Shown here: in pieces, positions 13,201 through 24,575 of the stretch
How the letters are laid out: the number at the start of each line of letters is the position of its first letter
Position numbering within the stretch: position 1 is the stretch's first letter
NCBI RefSeq assembly: GCF_001411555.2
Contig: NC_049909.1
Span: 18,276,623-18,340,622, forward strand
Origin: Juglans regia
Lineage: Eukaryota > Streptophyta > Magnoliopsida > Fagales > Juglandaceae
Direction of reading: 5' to 3'
Length of the DNA stretch: 64,000 bases
The notes under the pieces: model-generated
Databases searched by the model: none
What the model was told of the DNA's origin: nothing
Seen by the model: the letters and a program-made list of their open reading frames with translations, nothing else
Position numbers and translations under genes: made by a program

Positions 13201-14305
13201 TACTCTGAAAGAATGGAAGAAGGACTTGGTTAAGGAGATGTTTGGAGAAGCTGAAGCTGATACTATCAATAAGATACCAATCAATTCCACTGGTGTGAGG
13301 ATAAATTAATTTGGTTAGGAACCAAAGATGGAGTCTTTCAGTGAAGAGTGCATACCATTTACAAAAGGAGCTAAATGCAGTAAGGTATGGTCAGTCCTCT
13401 TCTGCTGTTAATAAGAAAATTGAGTGGATTAACTGTTGGAATTTTCAAATTCCAAATGCTGTGAAGACCTTTTTGTGGCGAGCTTGTCTTGAGTCTTTAC
13501 CTACAAGGTTTAATCTGGCTAAGAAGCAAATCTGTGAATCCTCGAAGTGCCCTATTTGTTTGAGTGAGATTGAAACTGTGATCCATATTTTGCGAAATTG
13601 CCCATCTGCTATGGATGTTTGGAGTCAAGGTCAATTTGGTTTGCAGAAAAGATTTATCAGACCTGAAAATTTTGGTGAATTACTTGAGGCACTAATCTCA
13701 ACCTGTGATCAATATACTATTGAATTATTTGCTTTAACTGTAAGGAACATTTGGCATAGGAGGAATCTATTTATTTTTTAGAATTCTTTTACTCATCCCT
13801 CTGAATTGATGCAGACAGCCAAGAAATATTTAAAAGAATTCAAAGATGCTCAACCCAAGATTAATACATCTTCTCGAGGGATGATAGAAGAGGATTGGCT
13901 CTGGAATCCTCCTCCTCTAGGTGTTACTAAGATCAATTGGGATGCAGGATTGAATGCAGGACAAGGCAGAGCTGGTTTTATCCTTTACTTGCAGAAGCTC
14001 AAGGTGCTTTGTATGCTGTAGATCTAGCTATAGAATTGGGATGTAGCTCAATTATTCTGGAGGGTGATTCTCTTTCGAATGTCAAATGTTTAGAGCAACC
14101 AGTGGTTAGATGGGATCGGGTGGGGATGATTATGAATGACACTAGGATTAAACTTTCAGGTTTAGTGAGTTGGGAAGTTTTATTTGTTAAAAGAGCTGCT
14201 AATGTTTATACTCATCAACTAGCAAAAGCTGCACTATCAATACCTGAGGATGTAGTTACCTTGGTTGTTAGTCCAGAAATTTTGCATTCTGTAAACGTTT
14301 GCTAG
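10277..14305 (+). pseudogene. LINE ORF2: endonuclease, RT, zf-RVT, RNase H
   Basis: It opens with an APE-type endonuclease (SWNCRGLGNP, LMETK, and later SDHCPLV near 10890). A stop at about 10616, a missing stretch after VDFNE and further stops break it. The reverse transcriptase resumes at about 11046: GSPGPDGFPAVFY, LDMSKAYDRVEWSF and GLRQGDPLSPYLF are visible. Just before the catalytic ADD an extra T shifts the frame, and the ADD segment itself is duplicated (12308-12379). The connection region (12413-13309), a zf-RVT with C-X2-C (CPICL) near 13550 and an RNase H remnant (13806-14305) follow, in several frames. Non-functional. Confidence 0.85.
12308..12379 (+). repeat. 36-bp tandem duplication over the RT active site
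   Basis: Bases 12308-12343 and 12344-12379 are identical. Each encodes, in the original frame, ADDSLLFCRANG, so the catalytic Asp pair is present twice. Length 36 keeps the frame, but the preceding T4 run (normally T3) shifts it. Confidence 0.9.
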
Positions 14306-14359
14306 CTGGTGTTTAATGAAGTTTATATTTTTCTGAAAAAAAAAAAAAAAGTGTCAGCC

Positions 14360-16596
14360 ATGCCCGATTTACGTACCATTTGGCCGTGTCTTTGTAGCCG
14401 CTTCCCTGTTAGTCGACCACATGTTTGGTGCACCATTTTCTGAATCCGTTTCAAAACGCTCTTTCGGTGGAAAAGCCAATTTTAAAACGTACCAACGTAA
14501 AAAAATTATACTTTTGATGAGAAAATTAAGTTTCATACTATTTCCTAGCAAGTTACAGCTTAATTAGGGGCTGTCCTTCAAGATGAATGAATAGTCATGG
14601 AAATCATTATAAATATTAAAACTCTTTTTCTCAAATAATATAAAATTTGGTTCTATTTAAAATTTTAAAGTTTATAATTAAAGATAGATAGATACAAAAA
14701 ATGAATTTTATTTAAACATAATGTTATTCAAAAAATTCATTCGAATAATCATAAATATTGCAGTGATCCACTTTATATATCTATTATTTTTAAATAGTAA
14801 AATTTGGATAAGAAGTCATATCAACTCATCATTATAATTTTTTTTAAAAATTTTAACATAAAATATAATAAATAATTTAAAATTTTTAAATTTTAAAATA
14901 ATAATATTAAAAAATAATATTTTAATAATATTTTATCATTTAACTCAATTCAACATTCAAACACAATTTTAAAAGATTTTCCTACGCGCCAAGATGATCG
15001 ATGGTAAAAGAAAGGTACGTAATAATCTTTAACAAAATATGTGTTATGAAAAATAAAATTCGAGCTATATACGAACCGACCTATGCTATCACGGCCGCCT
15101 CTCATTTCCAGCTCTGAGTGGGGGACCATGATTTAATGGTTATCTAACTCATTTATTTCTGGCTGAATGACGTTTGGATGGTGATGTCAGTACGATGACC
15201 TCATAAAATGTCAACTTCGCGTTTCATGTGCACCATGACCTCATATTTTTCTATCGTTAGTCGATCGGTTTTCTATTGATTTCGGAATCTGGCGGCCAGT
15301 TCGCGTCAATAATGGCTGGTGTGGTCGGTTTTTATACAGTCATAATATATAACAAAAAAAATCTATTCAACCTCTTACTATTCATACAACCTCTATGCTC
15401 TACATTATTTTTAATTTTTATTATTTTTTTATTAAATATTTATTATATAAATAATGAATAAAAAATTTAAAATAATTTAAAAAGAATAAACTCAAAAAAA
15501 AATTTAAAAAAATATTAAAAATTTAAAAAATTTAAAAAAATGTAGAGTGTGGAGTGTGATGGAGATTATGTAACAAAGCTCAAAGCCTGGCTTTGAGTCC
15601 GCAATCAATGAGTCTGATTATTGGTATATCTGCCGTCTTAATTTCTAAACATTAGTATGAGGTGTATAAAAAGAATTATAAAATTATAAAAATTTAATGT
15701 TGGATATAGTTTTAACGTTCTGTGTATTATTTTTAGAAAAAAGTAGAGTCCGTTAGTTATTAAAAAATAATTTTTTACACTTAAATTTTAAATCTAATTA
15801 ACCACTTTTTTTTTTTTTTTTTTTTTTAAAAAAAGATGCGAACTTTACATATTATAAAACTATAAATATGATTTTTCAATAAAGAAATCTCGATTTCCCA
15901 TTCAATGCAGCTTATAGTTGTCTTCTTGCGTAAGCAGATATATGGTACGTCAGCTAGCAAATTCTCACTTGTCTTAAAATTATCAAAAGGTAGGTGTATA
16001 TACTGATTTCTCTTCCAATCTGCACGAGTGGTTGATGTTTCGTTGAATTTTAAATGCCTCTTAACGATCAGTACCATGTGTTTCCTACGAGAAATCGTTG
16101 CCTCTAATGACGTATATGTATATATAAAAGAAAAAATTTATTTATCATCTCAATTTTTATCATCTTCTCATAATTATTTTAAAATATGATATTAAAAAAT
16201 AAATTTATAAATAAAATATAATAAATAATTTACAATCACTTAATACCACATCATAAAAACAAAAAAATGATAATAGAAATTAAAGTGATAATACCATCAC
16301 TCCGCACGTAGTTATTAGCAATAGCTCATCCACTCAGAAGGACATCATCATCATGACATGCATGCCGCATAAAATTAAAAAAAAAAAAAAAACAGTCACG
16401 ATGATATGCATGTAGAGAATAACGCTAGATGTAGTTTTTAATTTTTTTTTTGATTATTAAAAAATAATTTTTTATGAAAATTTTAAATTTAACTATTTAA
16501 AAAAAAATAAAAATACTAGAGACTTCCACATTGAAATTACAATATGATTTCTCATATAGTTAAAGTCTTACGTGGGTGCGTGATGTCATGAAGTGT
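14360..16596. other. Gene-free upstream region
   Basis: Intergenic between the LINE tail and the dioxygenase promoter. AT-rich with several homopolymer runs (a long T run at about 15806-15828 and an A run near 16378-16392). The open frames are short and low-complexity. No RNA gene recognised. Confidence 0.6.
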
Positions 16597-16628
16597 TGCG
16601 TCATTTTGCCATGTTCGTGTATAAATAG
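16597..16628 (+). promoter_or_regulatory. Core promoter of the DMR6-like gene
   Basis: A TATAAATAG box starts at 16620, about 78 bp before the ATG at 16698, a normal plant spacing. Just upstream, TGCGTCAT (16597-16604) contains CGTCA, the reverse of the TGACG core bound by TGA-class bZIP factors that mediate salicylate responses. The box is seen; its use by TGA factors is inference. Confidence 0.6.
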
Positions 16629-16697
16629 AGTGGACACCAACTCATATTCCTCATAATACAAGCAGTTCGCGGGTTTTGCTAGCTCGCAATTGCATTA

Positions 16698-18086
16698 ATG
16701 GACACCACTAAGCTCCTGCTGACCGACCTCGCACCAACTGTGAGCCATGTTCCCTCAAATTACATTCGACCCATTTCCGACCGGCCAAATCTCTCCGAGG
16801 TTCAGATATCTGATCAGGGCTTCATTCCTCTCATCGATCTCCGAGGCTTGGAGGGCCCCAATCGTAAGGATATTATCAAACAGATTGGCCAGGCATGTCA
16901 ACATGATGGTTTCTTTCAGGTACCCAGAATTATGTTTGTATAATCCATTGTTTGATCATAAAAATTTATATTTTTCGTGATTTATGAACTTTTTTTCTTA
17001 CGTTTTATTGCATGCAATGCGTTGACCTCAGGTTAAAAATCATGGAATACCAGTGACAACTATTAGTAAAATCCTGGGCATAGCAAGAGAGTTTTTCCGA
17101 TTGCCAGAGAGCGAGAGGTTGAAGAATTACTCCGACGACCCTTCCAAAACCACCAGGCTTTCCACTAGTTTCAACGTTAAGACAGAAAAAGTTTCCAACT
17201 GGAGAGATTTCTTAAGACTCCATTGCTATCCTCTCGAGGACTATGTGCACGAATGGCCTTCATATCCTCCATCCTTTAGGTGGGTTAGAGCTAGGATTCA
17301 TATCCTCCATTGCTATCCTCTGGAGTTTTCTGCTTAAATTGAAAGTTTTAAAGAGCAATTGACATAAAAAGTGAAAAGTTAATCGATTATTTTGATCAAA
17401 AGTGGTTAATTGAGTTGTTTTTTGTGTAGGGAGGACGTGGCTGAGTACTGCACCAGTATCAGAGGGTTAGTGCTAAGACTTCTCGAGGCCATATCCGAGA
17501 GCTTAGGCCTGCAAAGAGACTACATTGAGAAGGCATTGGGGAAGCAAGCCCAACACATGGCATTGAATTACTATCCACCCTGTCCGCAGCCAGAGCTTAC
17601 TTATGGTTTGCCTGGCCATACTGATCCTAATTTAATAACAATTCTTCTTCAGGATGATGTTCCTGGATTGCAGGTTTTAAGAAATGGCAAATGGATTGCT
17701 GTCAATCCTATTCCAAATACCTTCATTATCAACATTGGAGACCAAATGCAGGTAGAAGAATTAGTATGTTTTCTATGAGAAATAAAGTCATGATTCCTAA
17801 AGTTGCATAAGATTCTAAGGTTTCCTTTTGTAATCAGGTGATTAGCAATGATCAACACAAGAGCGTGCTGCATCGAGCCGTTGTGAACTGCAACAAGGAG
17901 AGAATATCCATTCCAACATTCTACTGTCCATCTCCAGCTGCTGTGATTGGACCTGCTAAGGAGCTGATCAACGATGATCAGCCAGCAGTGTATAAAAACT
18001 TTACCTATGGGGAGTACTATGAGAAGTTTTGGAACAGAGGCCTTGCAACTGAATGCTGTTTGGACATGTTCAGAGTGTCTAGCTAG
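16698..18086 (+). CDS. DMR6-like 2-oxoglutarate/Fe(II) dioxygenase (salicylate 5-hydroxylase / flavone synthase family)
   Basis: Four exons with GT-AG introns: 16698-16919, 17032-17279, 17430-17751 and 17838-18086, giving 346 residues, the usual family length. The N-terminal DIOX_N domain (about 40-160) includes the DMR6-typical YSDDPSKTTRLSTSFNV stretch. The C-terminal 2OG-Fe(II) domain has HTD (His220, Asp222) and His276 as the iron triad, and RIS (Arg286, Ser288) for 2-oxoglutarate. All key residues are present and every splice junction keeps frame, so it looks functional. DMR6 and DLO proteins are soluble enzymes that hydroxylate salicylic acid and restrain immunity; some also act as flavone synthase I. 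Resemblance to Arabidopsis DMR6 is strong by eye, but DMR6 versus DLO assignment is uncertain. A retrotransposon lies 43 bp after the stop codon. Confidence 0.93.
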
Positions 18087-18129
18087 TGCTTGAGCTATTA
18101 TAATGCCTCTGAGATGCTGCTAAGCAACG

Positions 18130-18563
18130 TGTTATGAAGCCCACGAAGATGGGCCAAGAAGGAAGGAGTGGGCTGAAATTGGAAGAGAACATGGGCCAAC
18201 GAATCTGAAGAAATGAAGAAATAAAACACAGTGTTTTGCGTAGTAGTCGATTGTTATGCATTTTATCATTCACTAGTTTACCATTTTATTTACAGTTGTA
18301 GATGGACACGTGTAAGGCATCTGTTAGTAAAGTTAGTTACTGGCAGAGAATATAGGGGAGGTAAAAAACGGGTGTGAGTTTTAACGAATATTTTGAACAA
18401 TTTTCCTGAGGGAATTTATCTGGAGGAATGTGTGCCTCGAACAGAACTGTGATTCTACTTTTATCAACTTTCCATTTCTATCATCTTCTCCAATGCTCAT
18501 CTTTTCAAATATCCATTAATATACAGTCCAATCCATTATCTCCTACTACTACAAGCTACATTA
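18130..18563 (+). repeat. 5' LTR of the gypsy element
   Basis: Starts TGTTATGAAGCC. Its end is CTACATTA, where the 3' copy has CTACGTCA. It contains AATAAA at 18220-18225, which could polyadenylate DMR6-like transcripts about 130 bp past the stop codon. Confidence 0.9.
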
Positions 18564-18566
18564 TAG

Positions 18567-18574
18567 TGGTATCA
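18567..18574 (+). other. Primer-binding site (tRNA-Met type)
   Basis: TGGTATCA lies 3 bp after the 5' LTR and matches the 3' end complement of initiator methionine tRNA, the usual primer for plant gypsy and copia elements. The match weakens after 8 bases. Confidence 0.8.
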
Positions 18575-18655
18575 AGTCTCCGATTCTGTACCAAAAATTA
18601 GCCACACATTACCATCGCCCATTCAAATTACCATCATTTCCGCATACAACCATTT

Positions 18656-19499
18656 ATGACTGACAATACTAGATTCAAACATCAAGATGTGCTGCAACGG
18701 CAGGAAGCTCAAGAAACTCGAATGCAAGCCCAAGAGGAGAGGATGCATGTAATGAGTGCATACATAGCTCAACTAACTCAAATGGTCAAGATATTAGTCA
18801 CAAACCAGACTGCACAAGTGGTTCACCGTGACACACATAACCAGCATGACAGAGAGTTCTAGGACTTCAGGTGCGAAGGACAGAGGGGGGGTCAAATCCA
18901 GAAACTGGATTTTCCTTACTTTGATGGCCCCAATCCAACAGGTTGGATTTTCAAAACTTCACACTATTTTGAATACCATCAAACACCTCCTGCACGAAGA
19001 TTGTTAATGACTTCATATCACATGGAAGTGGATGCATTAATATGGTATCAAAATGCAGCAGAAACAACATAGTTTAATAATTGGGAAACTTTTTCTATAG
19101 CCTTATTGCTTAAGTTTGGACCCACAGCCTATGACGACCCCATGGAAGCCCTCACCCTCTTTAAACAAGTGTCTACTGTTGTCACCTATAAGGATCAATT
19201 TGAAGCCCTCTCAAATAGACTTAAAGGACTCATTGAACATACAAACTGATTATTTTCTCAATGGGTTGAAGGATGAAATTCGTCTTCTCGTTCGAATGTT
19301 CAACCCCTTAAGCCTAAATGTTGCCTTTGGGCTTGCCAAAATACAAGAGGAGTACATGGCTAGTTCAAAAAAATTAGTGAGAAGTTGGATGGACAAAAAC
19401 ACCACTCCAGCCAACTCGGGGTCAGGCTTTAGCCACTTTCCTAATCGATTTCAAGGAGCTGGACAGAGACCTTTCATGCCAATGAGAGAAATCCCCTAA
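18656..19499 (+). pseudogene. Gypsy gag
   Basis: Gag-like pieces: a Gln-rich coiled N-terminal part (18656-18862), a retrotrans_gag stretch read in two frames, and an open piece at 19116-19499. Stops near 18860 and 19070 and a frameshift break it. The zinc knuckle (CYHCEEKWNPNHLCK) falls at the start of the next open segment. Gag would package the element RNA. Confidence 0.75.
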
Positions 19500-19505
19500 T
19501 CTCAA

Positions 19506-22500
19506 ATGGATGAAAAAATGAAGAAGGGCCTATGCTACCATTGTGAAGAAAAATGGAACCCTAATCACTTGTGCAAAGCCCCAAAGGTGTATGTATTGCA
19601 AGGATGTGATGAAGAAAGGGAAGATAAAGGTGAGGAAGCTTATTTTGATTCACATGAGATGCAAGAAGGCCAACAAGGAGAGAATAAAGTAGAAATATCC
19701 CTCAATGCAATCACAGGGACTCCCAATCCTAATACCATGCGAATTTGTGGCTCTATTGGTGAGGAGATGGTGCTGTTGTTGGTGGATTCAAGAACCACAC
19801 ACAACTTCCTGAATCCTTCTATTGCAAGGAAGGCAAAGCTGCAAATGGATACCACTCAAAAGCTCAAGGTGCACGTGGCCAATGACGAGTTAGTCACAAG
19901 TGAAGAGCCATGTACATCTACATCACTCAGATTACAAGGTAACCAGTTTACTACTTCCTTTTGCTTGTTAACTTTGGGTGGTTGTGATGTTGTGTTAGGC
20001 ATACAATGGTTGGAAATTTTGGGAAATATAACTTGGAACTTTTCCAAGTTAGTTATGCAATTTCTGTGGCAAAACAGATTGGTGGAGTTGAAGGGTCTTC
20101 ATTTGGGTAGACCATCATTTGGGGAAGGAAAGGGAGTAATGTTAAATAGTATGAATGGGCCCAAATGAGTCTTTATCCAATGTTCTACTGTACACCCCAC
20201 AACCACCACCAACCTAGACCCAAACACAACTCCAAACAGCCAGCTAATCATGTTATTACAGCGGTTTAAAAATGTTTTTGCAGAACCTATGGGCTTACCA
20301 CCCAAGAGAACCCATGACTACAAAATCGCACTAAAAGATGGAACCCAACCTATCTCCACAAGACCATACCGATACCCATTCTACCAAAAAACTAAGATAG
20401 AAAAAATTGTCACTGACTTACTCAAGTCAGGGATGATTAGACCCACTTCTAGCCCTTTTTCCTCACCAGTTTTACTAGTCCGAAAGGCTTATAGAAGTTG
20501 ATGCCTATGTGTAGACTATAGGGCCCTAAATCAAGAGACGGTGAAGGATAAGTTTCCTATCCCCGTCATTGATGAGTTGCTGGATGAGTTTTATGGCTCT
20601 GTGGTTTTTTCTAAAATGGATCTAAGGTCTAGGTACCATCAAATCAAAGTGGTTCCTGAGGATGTTCACAAAACTGCCTTTGTCACCCATGAAGGGCACC
20701 ACGAGTTTTTGGTGATGCCCTTTGGGCTCACCAACGCCCTCTCCACCTTCCAAGGATTAATGAATGAACTTTTTAGACCATTTTTGAGGAGGTTTGTGCT
20801 GTTTTTTTTTACGACATCTTGGTGCATAGCCAAAGTGTGGAGGATCATGTGGGGCATGTGAGACAAGTGTAGATTGGACGTTCTAGCTAAAAATAAGCTC
20901 TATGCTAAACTGTCCAAGTGCAGTTTTGGGATTCAGGAAGTGGAATACTTAGGACACATGGTGTCAAGTGAAGGGGTTAAAGCTGACCCAAACAAGGTAG
21001 CTTCAATGATAGAGTGGCCTATTCCTACCAACTTAAAGGCCTTGAGGGGCTTTTTGGGCCTAACGGGGTATTACCGTAAGTTTATAAGGCACTATGGGCT
21101 TATAACTGACCCTTTGACAACCCTTTTAAAAAAGAATGCATTCACTTGGAATGCCACAGCTCAGCAAGCTTTTCAGCAATTGAAGGGGGCTGTATAGGAG
21201 CAGTATTGAGTGCAATGCGAGTGGGTGTGGTATAGGAGCAGTACTCATACAGGCTGGACAGCCCAACTCCTATTTCAGTAAGGTCTTGAAAGGCAAGGCT
21301 TTGGCCCTATCCACTTACGAGAGAGAGTTATTGGCTCTTGTCATGGCTGTACAAAGATGGAGGCCCTACTTATTAGGTCAATCATTCATTGTAAAAACTG
21401 ACCAGCAGGCTTTAAAATACTTACTAGAATAGCCCGCCTTTAACTAAAAGTTATTGGCAGTCCAAGATAGAGCTACCTAAGAGTTATACAGTCTAGCAGG
21501 GGCTGGTCTTAAAGAAGGGGAGGTTTGTGATCAACCCTAGCTCCCTTTTTAAAGCCAAAGTATTGCAGTTTATACACAGGAACCCAGAGGCAGGCCATTC
21601 GGGGTTTCTAAAAATGTATCAAAGAGCAAAGAAGAATTTTTTTATGGCATGAGATGAAGAAGGATATTAAGGAGCTTATAAGAAACTGTGAAGTATGCCA
21701 AGTCAACAAACATGAAAACCTCTACCCAGTGGGACTTTTGCAACCTTTTCCCATTCCAAACCAAGCTTGGGAAGAGATATCTATAGACTTTGTGGAGGGT
21801 CTTCCTACTTCTCAAGGGGTTAATTTGATCCTACTTGTTGTGGATAGGCTGACTAAGTATGGCCATTTCATGGCTGTGGCACACCCCTATACAAATGTCG
21901 GAGTAATTCAGATTTTCTTAAGAGAAGTATTTAAATTACATGGATTTCCTAAGATAATTCTCTCAGACAAGGATCCCATTTTTCTTAGTACCTTCTGGAA
22001 AACCTTGTTATCACTGCAAGGTACTTCTCTAAGCTATAGCTCAGCTTATCACCTGCAGAGTGACGGGCAAACAAAGGTCCTTAACAAGGCATTAGAAGGT
22101 TACCTAAGGTGTTTTGTGGGCTTTAAACCAAGGCAGTGGTCTCAATGGCTTCCCCTTGCCGAATGGTGGTAAAACACATCGTACCACACATCGGCAAAGA
22201 TGCCACCTTTTGACGCCCTCTATAGCTACCCTTCAGCACGGCTCGTTACATACATCCTAGGAACATCACAAAACGACGCAACAGATAAAATGTTGACTGA
22301 CAGAGAATAGATCAAGCGCCTACTCAAAGAAAATCTCAACTTTTCACAACAGAGAATGAATAAATTTGCATATCAGAGTAGAACAGAGAGGGAGTTTCAA
22401 ATAGGAGATTGGGTATACCTCCGTTTACAATCATATCGGCAGAAGATAGTGGTTGCAAGGCAAAACTTGAAACTTTCTCCTAAGTTTTACGGACCTTTCA

Positions 22501-22826
22501 AGGTGGTGCAGCGCCTTGGTGCAGTGGCCTACCGCCTGAAGTTGACACTGGAGTCCAAAATCCACTCAGTCTTCCACATTTCGTTTCTTAAGCAAAAACT
22601 GGGCACTCAGATCCAAGCTATGCCGTCGCTCCCTCCAATCAACAACGCCGGTGAGGCACAGCCCAAACCCGAGATGGTGGTAGAACATCGTATGCGCCGA
22701 CACGGAGACAAAGCCCAGACTATGGTCTTGGTGAAATGGGTGGGACTTTCGGAGGAAGAGAACTCTTGGGAGTCTCTAAGGAGGCTTCAAGAATGTTATC
22801 CCCACCTGGTGGGCCAGGTTCTCTAA
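19506..22826 (+). pseudogene. Gypsy pol: protease, RT, RNase H, integrase, chromodomain
   Basis: The protease region (about 19735-20000) shows LVDSRTTHNFL, where the family has DSGATHNF, so the catalytic loop is mutated. RT (20250-20870) keeps [13 protein letters not shown], but the catalytic YxDD region is destroyed by a frameshift in a T run near 20803. RNase H (20874-21500) has several stops. Integrase (21600-22260) shows the CEVCQ zinc-binding end and DFVEGLPTS; a TAA stop follows EWW near 22170. The C-terminal open piece (22356-22826) ends in a chromodomain (VLVKWVGLSEEENSWE), which targets chromatin in chromoviruses. Not functional. Confidence 0.85.
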
Positions 22827-22836
22827 AGGGGATGGA
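22825..22836 (+). other. Polypurine tract of the gypsy element
   Basis: AAAGGGGATGGA lies 2 bp before the 3' LTR, the position where plus-strand DNA synthesis is primed. Confidence 0.75.
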
Positions 22837-22838
22837 TT

Positions 22839-23272
22839 TGTTATGAAGCCCACAAAGATGGGCCAAGAAGGAAGGAGTGGGCTGAAATTGGAAGAGAACA
22901 TGGGCCAACGAATCTGAAGAAATGAAGAAATAAAACACAGTGTTTTGCATAGTAGTCGATTGTTATGCATTTTATCATTCACTAGTTTACCATTTTATTT
23001 ACATCTGTAGATGGACACGTGTAAGGCATCTGTTAGTAAAGTTAGTTACTGGCAGAGAATATAGGGGAGGTAAAAAACGGGTGTGAGTTTTAACGAATAT
23101 TTTGAACAATTTTCCTGAGGGAATTTATCTGGAGGAAGGTGTGCCTCGAACAGAACTGTGATTCTACTTTTATCAACTTTCCATTTCTATCATCTTCTCC
23201 AATGCTCATCTTTTCCAATATCCATTAATATACAGTCCAATTCATTATCTCCTACTACTACAAGCTACGTCA
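22839..23272 (+). repeat. 3' LTR of the gypsy element
   Basis: 434 bp, about 98% identical to the 5' LTR by eye. Most of the differences are transitions, as expected from cytosine methylation decay. Ends GTCA. Confidence 0.9.
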
Positions 23273-23277
23273 CAACA

Positions 23278-23460
23278 TGTGTTGTTCTGGGCGCAGACAT
23301 GTTTCTTGACATGTTCAATCATTGTCGATCGAGCAATAAAAATCGATGTAAAGTTGATCTTCGAACAATTCTGAACTGCCTTTTTTATGATGTAATCACA
23401 GTATTCCTCCATATTGCTCCTTTATAACTAATGAATGGTATTAATAAAATTAGGTATTTT
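23278..23460 (+). terminator. Displaced 3'UTR of the DMR6-like gene
   Basis: Sequence after the gypsy target-site duplication continues the interrupted 3'UTR. It holds AATAAA at 23335-23340, which would have been about 100 bp after the stop codon before insertion. This is inferred from the insertion geometry; no transcript data are visible. Confidence 0.55.
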
Positions 23461-24039
23461 TTTTTAAATGACAATTTTGGACTAACTGGAATAATATTGT
23501 ACCTACTGGAAATATCAGTCAATTATATTCATGATCACCACCATTAACCTTACAAATTTCCCGAGGACTCTACTAGTTTTATAAATTATGTATAAAAGCT
23601 CTACAAAGTTTAAAGGAAAATCAAACTCTCAAGCATTGCTTACAAATTCTATCGCGATTCAAGTCTTTTTAAGGATCGTTTTACCTCATGGACAGACCGG
23701 CCACTTGGTCCAAATATTGCCAGATATATTTTTTTAAGAAAAAGACCATTACCTTTTTTTTTTCCCTAAAAAAGAGTACATGAACCATTTTTATTGATTA
23801 CCTCCATTTATGACAGATGAATATATTGTTCAAATAATGAAACTTGGGGCTAGAAAGAGAAAAAGTAAAAGCTCAAAACCAATTTAGTGCTAAAAAAATA
23901 TAAAGACTTTATAAACTTTATAAGAAGATTAAGAAAAACCTAAAATGTTTAGTGCCTAATAGTAGGAAGCCTTGCATGATCTAGAGAGAACAAAGTAATC
24001 ATATGCTTAAGGATTTGAACGAGATATGAAAAACTTAAC

Positions 24040-24345
24040 ATATGTCCCATATCACCATAATTTGCCAAGCTGTTTGCTAGTTCATTATGCCATTACCTTG
24101 TCTGTAAACATAATTAATACTAAAGGAAAAATCATTCTTGAAATGTAAAATATCATCCCAAATGTCGGAGTAAATTCATGGGGAGAAGAGTCATTATTAA
24201 GGCAACTAACCACAATGAGGGAGTTAGTCTCAACAATCATATCAGTGATGCTTAATTCAAAATCCAGAGCTAAACCAAATCTTAAAACTAACAATTCTAC
24301 AAAAGTGTTAGTACCAACACCCAGAAAACAAGAGAAACCAGCAAA
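24040..24345 (-). pseudogene. RNase H-like (RVT_3) domain relic, copy 1
   Basis: On the minus strand a frame reads SCFLGVGTNTFVELL, then LRFGLALDFEL, then DMIVETNSLIVVSCLNND, and in another frame NELANSLANYGDMGHM. This is the order of a plant RVT_3 RNase H domain, with its ETNS (acidic, ETDS in the family) and LANSLANYG motifs. Frameshifts break it and no start is visible. It is probably the 3' tail of an old LINE or reverse-transcriptase-like pseudogene. The same relic occurs in all four block copies. Confidence 0.7.
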
Positions 24346-24542
24346 TCATAGAATAATTATTGGAACAAGCAAAACATACATGCTATTGCTACCAAGGGTG
24401 CACAATACTATTGTGTAAATTACAACTAATATAAGATTAAAAAAACAACAGCACTATTATCTACATCTAATATACAAGCAGCCAGACCTTTCTAGGTGAG
24501 ATATATAGCCTTTGATTTCCTTAAAAATAGACATACTATATT

Positions 24543-24550
<8 letters not shown>

Positions 24551-24575
<25 letters not shown>
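24551..24575. repeat. TG microsatellite
   Basis: About twelve TG units after a TA run. The other block copies have TA/TATG repeats at the same place (near 43225, 59671 and 63724), so the tract varies in unit and length between copies. Confidence 0.9.

Larger units (their letters stand above)
8716..14350 (+). mobile_element. Near full-length LINE (L1-type), inactivated
   Basis: The plus-strand order is ORF1 (DUF4283-type RNA-binding domain plus zinc knuckle), APE endonuclease, reverse transcriptase, zf-RVT, RNase H, then a 3' A tail at 14336-14350. It is about 5.6 kb, close to a complete plant L1. Possible degenerate target-site duplications are AAGTGACAACC (8705-8715) and AAGTGTCAGCC (14349-14359), 9 of 11 matching. 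Coding is broken by several stops, frameshifts and a small deletion in the endonuclease, so this copy is dead. It lies head-to-head with the LINE at 4620-8220 but the two are clearly different lineages. Confidence 0.88.
18130..23272 (+). mobile_element. Ty3/gypsy chromovirus-type LTR retrotransposon
   Basis: Two 434-bp LTRs (18130-18563 and 22839-23272) flank a gag-pol region in the order gag, protease, RT, RNase H, integrase, chromodomain. Flanking 5-bp words CAACG (18125-18129) and CAACA (23273-23277) fit a target-site duplication with one change. By eye the LTRs differ at about 9 of 434 positions (about 2%), so insertion is fairly recent, yet the internal region carries many stops and frameshifts. 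It probably inserted as a defective copy moved by another element's proteins. It interrupts the 3'UTR of the DMR6-like gene in the same orientation. Confidence 0.93.

Noticed and set aside
23158..23427. Open frame spanning the end of the gypsy 3' LTR and the flank
   Set aside because: Crosses the element boundary; explained by the LTR and the displaced 3'UTR.
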